Source of the DNA: Styela clava
Lineage: Eukaryota > Chordata > Ascidiacea > Stolidobranchia > Styelidae
NCBI RefSeq assembly: GCF_964204865.1
Contig: NC_135263.1
Coordinates: 15,669,426-15,733,425 of the forward strand
Direction: 5' to 3'
Length of the DNA stretch: 64,000 nucleotides
How positions within the stretch are numbered: position 1 is the first letter of the stretch; each line of letters begins with the position of its first letter. This document shows, in pieces, positions 22,561-32,221 of this stretch. The position numbers and the translations under genes are program-made. The notes beneath the pieces were generated by a model, which did no database searches, was not told where the DNA came from, and worked only from the letters and a program-made list of their open reading frames with translations.

Positions 22561-25500
22561 ATGATAGTTTGGATTATAATTTTCTTGCTGCAGCCATCAC
22601 CTTCAGGTATATATCACAAAGAACAGTAATCTTGTATCTGCGCATTATTTGCAAGTATTCTTCGGAGTTGGGCTTAAAATTATTTTTATGATTCAGTTGA
22701 AAGGGGAACTTGGAATGCAAGTGGAAGCCATGAATACTATGTTTCGAAGGCTGGTATATGGAACTCATATGATAAATCCTCGGAATATTGCAGTGAACGA
22801 TATGGACGATTAGCTCTAGTAAAATCAAAACATATCCAAGAATTTATACAGACATTGGTCACGGATGGTTCAGGTTAGTCGTTTGATCGCTTATATATAT
22901 CAATTCCGATTAGGTCAGAGTTTGCATGTGATAAACGAAAAAGATCGGTAGTGCAATATGACACACACTGTTTAGAATTTAGATTCTAGAACATGCATAT
23001 ATACACATGCAATTGTGCCAAACATTTCATATAAACGTGCACAAAGAGTAAATTGACTTATAAGATGGGAGGGTTCTAGGGAATACAGGGCAACGAATAA
23101 GCCCGGTTAATTTATGCACATGCAATATCATCAATAAGTGCCCACAAACTTATTGGTGTGGAAACTTCTCATCCCAAATCAAAAGTACGGCGAAAATTGA
23201 CACTCGGAAACAAATGAATACCGTCTCTGTTTCAGGATCACCATATGGTTTTTTTATCGGTTTACGTGATATGTTCGGGAACAATACTTTCACCTGGGAT
23301 GATGGATCAGCATTAACATACAGCAATTGGCCTAATTCTGGCTCTGAGCCAAATAACGTCAATGAGACATGTGTAATTATGGGATGGATACATGTTTTTT
23401 ATGCCAATTTACCGTGGTTCGATAGAAAATGCCAAACACGACACGGATTTGTATGCCAAAGAGGCATAGGTATATATATCACATTATATAAATGAAGGAA
23501 TTTTACTGAAACCGAGTAGCTGTTTTTTAATATATTTTCACTCTCATAATCACTAGGTCTATATTGGAATGAGTGGAGTAGATTTTCATCGTGCAACTGC
23601 AGCGGTCTTCAGCAACGTACACGGACATGTATAGACTCTGAGCGAGAAGGACCAAACAACTGCTCCACTGCAGATATAGTTGATATAAATGTACACAAAA
23701 TAGATTTTAAAATATGTTAGCGATTAGTAAATATTATCTCAACAGTACCTACTTCTGTTTTTGTTTTAGATCTTGGAGTCTTTGAGGTCAGACTAAGCAT
23801 GTGAATGCTAATGAAACAAACATTTTTCGAATTATATTGCATTTTTGATTTCTCTCTAGATCCAAAATTGTTCAATTCCAACGGAATGCCCAACAACAAC
23901 AGCATCCAGTCCAGCAACTACAACAGAACTTACATCAAAACTTATAACCACATCTCTCTCCAAAATAACAACTTGTAAATAAATATACAACATTTTTTAA
24001 AATGTAGAATTTGAACCAGAAATTTATTCGATAGAATTGTTATTTCAATGAGTACAATTTTAACCGAAAATTAACGAGTTCCTGAAATCGTTTATAATTT
24101 ATTTGATTTAGTTTATTTGATAAAATCCACTTTAATGTTAATAGTTTTGCATAATATTTTGTTGTAAAAATATGTCTAGTGAATGTCAAGCAGTAATCAA
24201 ATATAAAAAAAAATAAAGATTATGAATATTTCGTTTGGGGAAATTCACAACATCTTGATAAACCAAATTTCACGGCCTTTCGATTACACATTTAGTATAA
24301 CTCCACGTATTTTCATTACGCAGTTACAACACAAGATTCCATGTCAACCTCCACAACCTCTGTATCCGGTAAGCTATCGTTAGGAGTAATATTTTGAATA
24401 TTGCTGGCTTGTTATGGGTGCATGACAATGGAGTTTTTTGTCTTTATTTTGATTACATACAATTTTGCGATAATAACAATAGACCCCATCCACTTCTGAT
24501 CCAACGTTATTATATGTGTATTCACACTGAATATTGAAGAAATTGTTCTTGCTGATTGCTTTAAATATAATAAGATAATAAAGACTAAAAAATGGAAATA
24601 ATATTCTACAATATGATATTTTGATAGTATTTTAAATCAGTGCGTAGTGCAATGACTTATTCTTTTCAGAAACAACACCACTTGTTTATATTGCAATAGG
24701 AGGAGCAGTAATCTCAACCACTGTTGTTTTGTTAGTTGTGTATTTGGTCCGTAAAAAACGGTAAGTCAATTGTCACAAAGTGATGCGATTAGTTTTGAAT
24801 AGTTAAATAGTGTGAATTTCAATATAAGACAACTAAAATATTGAACATTTTTCATAAAAACCGATGGGGCAAGTATAAGTCCTGATTGCAATATAACAAC
24901 TAGGTCAAATTGACAAAAAAATATATTGATATTATGCTTGCCTGTAATTTGTATAAAAGTTAACGATACATCGAAAAAGACCTTAGCAGTAGACTGAAGT
25001 ACAACATGAAACAACTCGGTTAAAGACATTAATTAAACATCTAACTCGACAAACTTTATTTTGAACAACCGACTCAAAAATGAATATTAGTAAAATGTTA
25101 TTTTAAAAGATCCACTAAAAACGAAAATTCCAATGTTGAAACTCGGAATGGCGAAACACCGTTCGGAGAACCAGAATATGCAACTATTGCTGACACTAAT
25201 ATTGAAGGTAAAGTTGTCCTACCATATGTAATTTTATACCAAATGTTTGATTCCTAATTTGTCATGATAAAATATTAACCTCTGCCTCAAGTCCAAGGAT
25301 CATGCTAGCTGTGTACTCTTTCATTCGTGTCTTTCTTGTCATGTGAATAATTTTATGTATATTTATATTACAGAATCTATATGAAATAAAAAGTTGTATC
25401 CTAGATCTGTTACTAGCTTATTATAATCATTCCGTGCTAAACTTGGCTCTTGACCTAGTACATGGTTGATTTGACTTTCTCGACATGGGCTCGCTAGTCG

Positions 25501-27225
25501 TGAGCTAGTTTTTCTAGCAACCAAAACCAGAGGTATATGACAACGTTTACCAGACAAACCCAGAACCCCAATTATAGCTAGTTATTTCACATCTAAACTT
25601 TTCACAATTCTTGGCACATTTTTCATCAATTTTCATTGAGTCTAGAGACATTTGATAACAGTAAAACAATAAGTCAGAAAATAAAAACCGCACTTGATTG
25701 ACAATACAATCTTGTGTAGTCCATTATAAACAGACATCGCAATTTTACCCTCTAGGAAAGAGGATATTCAAATGGTGATCGGAACCTTATACCCATCCAT
25801 TGATGCTATTTCTGAAATTTTCTTTCATTGTATTAGTCTGTAGGTATGCTCTTACAGCATGCATAATTTCAAAAGTGTCAAAACATCCAATCCTATTGAT
25901 GTATACTATTTTTAGCTTCTCCTGGAGGAGAATATACAAACATAGGATCAACAAATCCCCCTTATAGTGAACAAGGCCTCCACGGAAGAACTCAAAATCA
26001 GGGCAAACTCAGCGTGAAAATTACTAACAAAGCGAACGTCAGAACAGGTATGACAAAAGGAAAATTGGCTTACCAGATTACCAAAAATTGAAACCTATTT
26101 AGAAGTATGCAGTAGAAGTATGTTCTCGTGCCATATATATATATATATATATATTCTAGTCCAGTTTTAATACATATAATATCAGATTGACTTTTCTGTC
26201 AACGTTGACCTTTATAACTTTTCTACGTATATTTTAATATGGTTGAAACTTCATAAGACATAAAGAATATTTATGGATCATTTCGAACTTTGCACCCTTC
26301 CATTTGATAAGTTAAACTAAAAAGTTCTACAATTTCGACATTCCTTCAGGACATGATTTGTTTTCCACATATTTTTTTCTTTGAAAAATTTGTCACCGCT
26401 TTGATTGTCTTCCCATTTATTTATAACTTTTTTCGGTCTTCTTTCTTTCCAAGTAATGCGTTAGGGCAGGGATCGACTCGGGGTAATATAATCCGGTCCG
26501 CGATGCTCCACTGAATTATAGTAACAAAACAACTGTTTTGACGAATGTTTTCCTTACGTAACAGAATTTATTGTGCGACACGTGTACACTAAATTATATT
26601 ATAATCTAACAAGAATAAAATTCACAATTACTCGTTTAATGAGCCCATAACTTAATTATAATTAGACTAATGGCAACAAAACGCAGAAAAGTTGATGCTA
26701 AGTGCAAAGGGTTCAATGGCACCGAAAATGTTCAAATGGGATGTTTTGAGATGCAATGCTATGAGGAAATAAATGTATATTTTATTCGAGGGATTTACCA
26801 CTGCTTGATTTGTATTATAAAAAGTACCATCCGTTCGGTTTTCAAGTTTCTAAAAATATGTGCGGCCCGCCAATGACTTGCAAGCCTTAATTTTAGCCCG
26901 CAAGCGACAAAATGTTGCCGACCCTTGAGTTAGGGTATCATTGCGCGCGCAATTATAACTATTGGGTGTAAATTTTGATTTTTCGTTCTACATATTCGTT
27001 TTTCTCTTTAATACTACAGGACCAAATGTTGAGTACGTCAATATATTAAACAGTACCAAAAAGACGGCAAAAGTTTCCGATAGCAAATATACTGTTAAGC
27101 CTGGTACTTCAAAAGAAAATCCAGTGATTATAAATCGAAATGAACAACTCCAAACCCAGGATAAGACAAAGGAATCTGAAATCATTTACATGAATACGAA
27201 AAATATTTCACATGAAACTGCTTGA
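22561..27225 (+). CDS. Receptor A: C-type lectin / TSP1 / TM protein with multi-tyrosine tail
   Basis: Ten phase-consistent exons: 22561-22606, 22697-22873, 23236-23469, 23557-23690, 23860-23974, 24324-24368, 24670-24760, 25110-25207, 25916-26047, 27020-27225, giving 425 aa. Predicted layout: signal peptide (1-16), four-cysteine C-type lectin domain (~17-152), thrombospondin type-1 repeat (~153-206), Ser/Thr-rich stalk (~207-250), transmembrane helix (~253-277) followed by RKKR, cytoplasmic tail (281-425). Tail tyrosines lie in EYATI (Y304), EYTNI (Y320), PPYSE (Y330), VEYVNI (Y363, a strict ITIM match), KYTV (Y381) and IIYMN (Y414). It is probably a plasma-membrane receptor signalling through SH2 proteins; the ligand is unknown. 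The domain combination is read directly from sequence; an immune or self-recognition role is inference. The paralog at 32222-36962 has the same exon plan. Confidence 0.87.
22697..23469 (+). other. Receptor A lectin-domain exons
   Basis: Exons 22697-22873 and 23236-23469 code a short-form CTLD with its four standard cysteines (SEYCSE, NETC, RKC, FVC), the WDDGSALTYSNW core and an EPNN motif. EPN normally marks mannose-type calcium site 2. The partner WND motif is replaced by WFD (LPWFDRKC), so sugar binding by calcium is doubtful. The intron between the exons has stops in frame. Confidence 0.88.
23557..23974 (+). other. Receptor A thrombospondin type-1 repeat and stalk exons
   Basis: Exon 23557-23690 starts with LYWNEWSRFSSCNCSG and continues with QQRTRTC and GPNNC; exon 23860-23974 adds IQNCSIPTEC. 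This is the W-x-x-W-S...C-x-C...R-T-R-x-C...C pattern of a TSP1 repeat with six cysteines. The rest of the second exon is a Thr/Ser-rich mucin-like stalk. The phase-0 boundary (donor GTACAC at 23691) is the weakest splice site in the gene. Confidence 0.8.
24670..24760 (+). other. Receptor A transmembrane exon
   Basis: Codes about 20 hydrophobic residues (YIAIGGAVISTTVVLLVVYL) followed by VRKKR, a stop-transfer signature that puts the C-terminus in the cytoplasm. Unit B's copy is 9 nt longer (three extra residues). There is no charged residue in the helix, so pairing with a charged adaptor is not suggested. Confidence 0.85.
26467..26927 (+). mobile_element. hAT element in intron 9 of receptor A
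   Basis: 461 bp with inverted ends CAGGGATCGAC and, from the right, CAAGGGTCGGC. The flanks are CGTTAGGG (26459-26466) and AGTTAGGG (26928-26935), an 8-bp duplication with one mismatch. Unit B has the uninterrupted site GAGTTAGGGTATC at about 36658, so the insertion postdates the duplication or was lost from B. The interior keeps the start of a transposase gene. Confidence 0.88.
26670..26876 (+). pseudogene. Decayed N-terminus of a hAT transposase
   Basis: A 68-codon open frame beginning MATKRRKVDAKCKGFN. This is the familiar start (K-R-K-V-D-x-E-C-x-x-F) of SPIN/Charlie-like hAT transposases and their domesticated relatives. After this the match fades and the element ends 50 bp later, so the rest is deleted. 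It is not functional. Confidence 0.65.
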
Positions 27226-28566
27226 TTTCAAAAAAGCTCACCGAACATCATTTAAAAAAGAGAAAGTATTCGCTCAGACATTCAGAAGTCGGTGATAACC
27301 AAATTCAAACCAGTAATTGAAGAAATAAACAATTTTCCCGTCAATGATTTTGTTAGCAATGATTGATCTGACACCACCAGGCGACTTAGAACGATTGCAT
27401 GACGTTTTGAATTTGCAGCTTGGTGTATCAATTAAAGTTCCTTCAAAAATATTCAATGCCCTCCGTTCATAACCAACACGATACAAACAACCACAAAGCA
27501 ATTTTGAACTTACGAGACATATCCAAAATGAAAGCAAGTAATCAATCAAAAGAAAAAAACGCTGACGCCGAAGAAGCCATGAATTTTCTTCATCGGATGA
27601 TGCACCCACCGCAAGAGCAACTTCGATTTCACCCAATTCTGAAAAACCATGACAAGAAAAATAAAATTGGAATGTGACGCATCATCATTGAAAACAGATC
27701 CTGATGCTAACAACACAAACGAAAAAAACGTGATTTTCAGAAATTATGAAAAAAGACTAAAAATTTTGGTATTTTTCTAAAGAGGGGCAATGTAAATATA
27801 ACTTGATTGATATCGTTCATCATTTTTCATGAATTATTTAATATATATATGTGTGTGCACTTATAATATAACTATTAAAAATTGGTTGATAGATATCAAA
27901 GGTGAAACTAGCCTCTGCCTGAGAATGTGTAATAGTATTGGCGGATTTATTACGAACTTAACTGTGATTTTATAAGTACTTTCCAAAGTAAATCGACGAT
28001 CGAAAACCTTTTAGAGAAAACCTCGAAATCATTTTTAGAGCTTTTCTGCAAGCATTCTGAATCCGACTGATTGTAATATTTTATGTAGTATTTGGGAATT
28101 TCCTTTTTTAATTTTCAAAACGTACATTCTACTTTATTCTTTTCTGTGTATAATTTTGTCAGTACTGTTTCGCATGAATAGCTAAAAACGTTTGAACAAT
28201 TTGCTAGAAAAAAATTTACCGATTTCCACCTTCCAACATTATTGCACTTTTAACTACCTGTTATTATAATACGTTCTGCAGTTTTGATTTGAAGTTTTGT
28301 CAATGATAGGAAACGGGTAAAACATTCGGCACAGGATACATAGTGGTGGTAAAAAGACGACACATTTCTTTTTCTAATTATATATCATTTTTTGTTTACT
28401 GCACTTTTATATGAATGGGAGAAAATGTTGACTGTGCTGGATAATAGGTTGAATATTGATGACGGATGAATCATTTTCTGGCATGATGGGATAGGGAGTA
28501 GGTGCAACAGTGGATGTGTTATTCAAACCAGCTTGGGCGGGGTAAGGCTCCCTTGTCTGCAAATTA
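27226..28566 (+). other. 3' flank / probable 3' UTR of receptor A
   Basis: Follows the stop at 27225; an AATAAA-like hexamer occurs near 27660. Open frames at 27274-27636 (minus) and 27420-27677 (plus) have counterparts in unit B only at DNA level, with the frames broken, so I read them as untranslated. Confidence 0.5.
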
Positions 28567-28872
28567 CCATGTTTACCCGAAAATAAGTTAGTTACAAATA
28601 TTTTTAAACTAGTAGATACTAAGAAATCTCTCCTACACGTTTTAAATGGATGTTTATGATAATCTATGTTTGGCAGTTATTTTCAAATAAAAACGTGTTA
28701 TTTATAAATAAATGGTATCGGTTTTCATATTTTGTATATTTGAAAATATCGTAACTTTGTAATTTTGTTTTTGATAAATGAAAATATAAGACATCCCCCG
28801 AAAATAATCCCTGGTGTTATTTTTCGGAAGAAAATTGGAATAAGAACACGTTTTATTTTAGGGGAAACACGG
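28567..28872. mobile_element. Mariner-like miniature element in unit A
   Basis: 306 bp between TA dinucleotides at 28565-28566 and 28873-28874. Inverted ends are CCATGTTTACCCGAAAATAA and, from the right, CCGTGTTTCCCCTAAAATAA (three differences in 20). Unit B has the empty site TGCAAAGTAGGTC at about 37950. The TA duplication fits Tc1/mariner. No ORF. Confidence 0.85.
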
Positions 28873-29330
28873 TAGGTCATATGCCGTATGAGTTAGTTGT
28901 CCTCCTATTCCTATTGACCTATTAAAAATTGTACACTTGCGATAGCTTAAATATTATGTAAATATCATATTACTGATCTCACTAATCTTCTCAACTTCTT
29001 ATTAGGCTACTTATGACAAAGGATGATTTTTGCATTTCTTGTGCATTATTCATTCAACCAAATTTATGCATCGTGCATCTGTATGAGTGATTACCGTACC
29101 ACACGGTACTGGCACCAGTATTTCTGTAACTGGTTCAATTTAGTGTTTCTATTCAATGCTATGAGAATTAAATTACCAGTTTCTTTATTGTTTCCTCGTG
29201 TCTTTCAATGCATCCAACACACCACCCCTGGATCTAATTGAATAACAGTGTCAGCAACCAGGTTCTCGTAATCATCGATAACCAGTTTTGGTTCCCCGCG
29301 ACTCAACTTCCCCAGTAAAAATGTGTGTTG

Positions 29331-30629
29331 AAATTTATTTTCTTATGTCGCCACAAAATGTGATATATATTTATATATATATATCAGTGTTGGGTAAGAG
29401 AAGCTAGCTTTGGGTCTAGCAATTCACAGTCGAATCCTTGTCGTGAAATTTGTGTGGCAAATCTAATCGCTAAGTCCCTGGATAGTGTCGGGCTAAACAT
29501 GAAAGTTTTTGCAAATGTTTTTCCCGAAGATGTTATATTATGGCTAGGTCCGGATATAACTATATAGTGAAGACAAATTGAAGCCTGGGGCCACAAATTC
29601 CATAGGAACGTCACCAATCAATTTGAAATTGACGGCACACTTGCACTCGAGTATATTTGCACCCGTAGTCTGCACCCAGGTCATTTTGCATTCACATTTT
29701 TGCATCAATAGTACCCATGGACATTTGCACTGACGGACGTTTGTACCCGCGGACATTTGCACCTAGGACGTTTGGACCTACGTAACTTTGAAGTACTACA
29801 TAAAAAGGATCTTCAAAGCGAGCGACAGTGTGCGAAACAGTGTGGTGTGCAGTTGCAAGTCTTGGAGTTTGGGGTCCTCACTTTTTTTAAAAGGATGAAA
29901 GATGCGGTTTCAGTCACTTAGACACGTTATGAGCAGATGCTGTATGATGCCAAAACTCAAGAATCTTGGAAAAAATGCAACGGTATCCGTCGCTATAGTT
30001 GTATTTTCATCTGTTCGTGGTTTTGCTTCTACTACGTTGATGGATGGAAATCCTAATTATGGGTACGCAACTGTAAAGAAGGTGCTCTTAACTATTCATA
30101 CATAATACTGTCATGCGGTGGTCGGTTGTTGTGGAATCAAATTTGTTTTTCCGTAAAATAATATCTTAGACCAAGTCGTGTCCTGTCAAGATTTTTTGTG
30201 AGTACTCATGACAAAATTATTGGATTTTTCAACTTTGTAGATGTTGTCGATGGAACGAATCACATTAAAAAATAATAGTAGACAATGATGTTTCGCCTCT
30301 GCAAATTAAAAACATGAGTTTTTCACGGTGACCGTACATTTGAACCCACGTACATTTGAACCCATGCGTATATCCACGGGTTCAATCTATATGCGGGTGC
30401 TAAAACCCATGGGTTAGCGTTAGTATGGGTTTAACTATCCGTGAAACAAAAAAAATTCCATAGGTGCAATAGCATACAGGTGCAATTGTCATGGGTTCAA
30501 ATGTACGTGGGTTCAAATGTAATGGAACCGTTTTTCACTGGACTGCTTCGGGCTCATTAGGCAATTATATTTTATTAGTATATATGGCACGCAAGCTTCA
30601 GGTTTAAGCCGGTTCAGTTATCTCCTACC
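29331..30629. repeat. Spacer between duplication units, full of repeat arms
   Basis: 29640-29790 contains several copies of a motif like 'acatttgcacc' with variants, and 30335-30521 contains 'acatttgaaccc' in both orientations. They may be the two ends of one ~0.9-kb unclassified DNA transposon. The open frame at 29902-30105 between them is unrecognised. Confidence 0.5.
30335..30521. repeat. Perfect ~32-bp inverted repeat (fold-back)
   Basis: The left arm, about 30335-30366, reads TACATTTGAACCC twice, separated by ACG. The right arm, 30490-30521, is its reverse complement. The arms are separated by about 120 bp that also contains 'gggtgctaaaaccc'-type short inverted motifs. It could form a hairpin and is probably a transposon end or MITE. 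Confidence 0.7.
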
Positions 30630-31206
30630 GTCATGAAAACGTGACAACCATACATATTTGTCAACGCTGATGGTGATTTGAAATGATGACACCATTGAAT
30701 TCTACAACGATTCTCTCTTTAAGCCTCGACTTCCTTGTTTACTTCCCCCTGTGAAAAAATCATTGGCTTCAAATCGACATATCGTTGGTGAACAGGCAAC
30801 ACAAAAAACAACAATTTTGCTAAACGATCCATATTCCAGCTCGATGTACAAAAATGTTTAAATGTTAATATAGCTTTTAGTAAAGTTTTAGTTTTGAGTG
30901 CTTCATGAGAAGATAGATAGTTCATGAGAAAGTTTTTCATGTTGATGTATCTACCATCTGTGTATGTGCAAATCGAGATTTTATTATTTTTAAATAAATC
31001 CTTTTGGCCCCAAATAAAGCGTTTCCTACTTGCCATTGATATAATACATCACACGTGTCATTGACATAGCCCACTGACAAATATGAAATTATATTCAGGA
31101 ACTAGATCTCGATGACGCGTACATACCAAAATATTCGTGGTAAAAAGAATAACGATGATGAACTGCAGCTGGTATTCGTTTGAAGAAGGAAGTTGGAATG
31201 GAAGTA

Positions 31207-31472
31207 TTACTATTTTTTTTTTCCATTTGGTGATCCGTATATACGTTTTTATTATATACAGTAATTGGTACTCACGTATAGGGTGTGTACCAGGTTAGGG
31301 TTAGGCCATAATTTTATTCCGATACTCCTCATTATAGTTCTATTACGAGTTTGGGGACTGTCTGTGTTAGCCAAGTGAATATACCCCCTGCCAATAGGTT
31401 TCAGTCCCTTCATACAACTTGATGTGAAATAGGCAAACAAAATTAGTTACCTGGAGTTCTGGAGCGCCCAGT
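31207..31472. mobile_element. Unclassified insertion specific to unit B
   Basis: Compared with unit A (21255-21310), about 0.2 kb of extra sequence is present. It includes 'ggttagggttaggccataat' and a run of T at its left. It may be a dispersed repeat such as a SINE. I could not find clear ends or a target duplication. Confidence 0.4.
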
Positions 31473-32221
31473 AAATTTTTGAAGATGGTTCGCAGACAAA
31501 TTACAAATTCTGTGCTTTTTAATACAATGCTTTTTCAACTGTTAATAGAGACGTCAGTTCTAAAGATCAATTAACTGCAGAAATTTAAAGAGTGATTTTA
31601 GTAATAGATATATAAATTAGTTAGCTCACGTAATAATAGGATTAAGATTAAAGATTTTATTCATCGTGTCGATGCCGGATAATTGTCCGATCAACTTTGC
31701 TGCACTAGTGGTGTGATGTGTTTTTTGTTTAATGATATAATTTGGCTTCTTCCCAAAAGCGTTATCTTCGTTGTTTTCACTGTGGGCGTGGCGCGTGGCA
31801 CAAATCCCGATTTTCCCTGATTTCGGCACTCAAGTCGTTGATGTCTTTTTCAATTCGATGCATTTGTTTACCAATGTATTACGATATAATCATTATTAAG
31901 ATGATTAAAAATAATCAATAATCAATTTGCATGCTTGTCAATACCTCCGTCACGATTTACATTAAACAAGCCAAAAGTCCACAAAATATTTCTTTTTACA
32001 TTATTACCAAACGATAAAGCAAGTTTAAGAATTCTGCTTGGTTTTGATATTGAAAATAATAGTTTTCAATTTCATTTTGTGTTCTAGGTCTCATAGGTTT
32101 TTGGACTAGTATTTACAGCTGATATAAATCTGATCAAATATCAAGAAAACAAATAAATAGTTTATGCAATAGATCAACTATTATTTGATGTCTTATTTCG
32201 CATTGTTGGGTTACATATAAA

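Larger units (their letters stand above)
20815..29330 (+). repeat. Segmental duplication unit A (receptor A)
   Basis: Aligns colinearly with unit B (30.63-39.12 kb), offset by about 9.1-10 kb depending on indels. Exons, introns and flanks all match, for example the 'gtgtttcctacttgccattgatat' region (split here for length) at 21068 and 31019, and the spacer at about 28876 and 37962. The left edge is truncated compared with unit B. Unit A has its own hAT and mariner-like insertions. Confidence 0.85.

Noticed and set aside
27274..27677. 120-codon minus and 85-codon plus frames after receptor A
   Set aside because: The corresponding region of unit B (37000-37445) aligns as DNA but the frames are broken, so coding is not conserved; probably 3' UTR.
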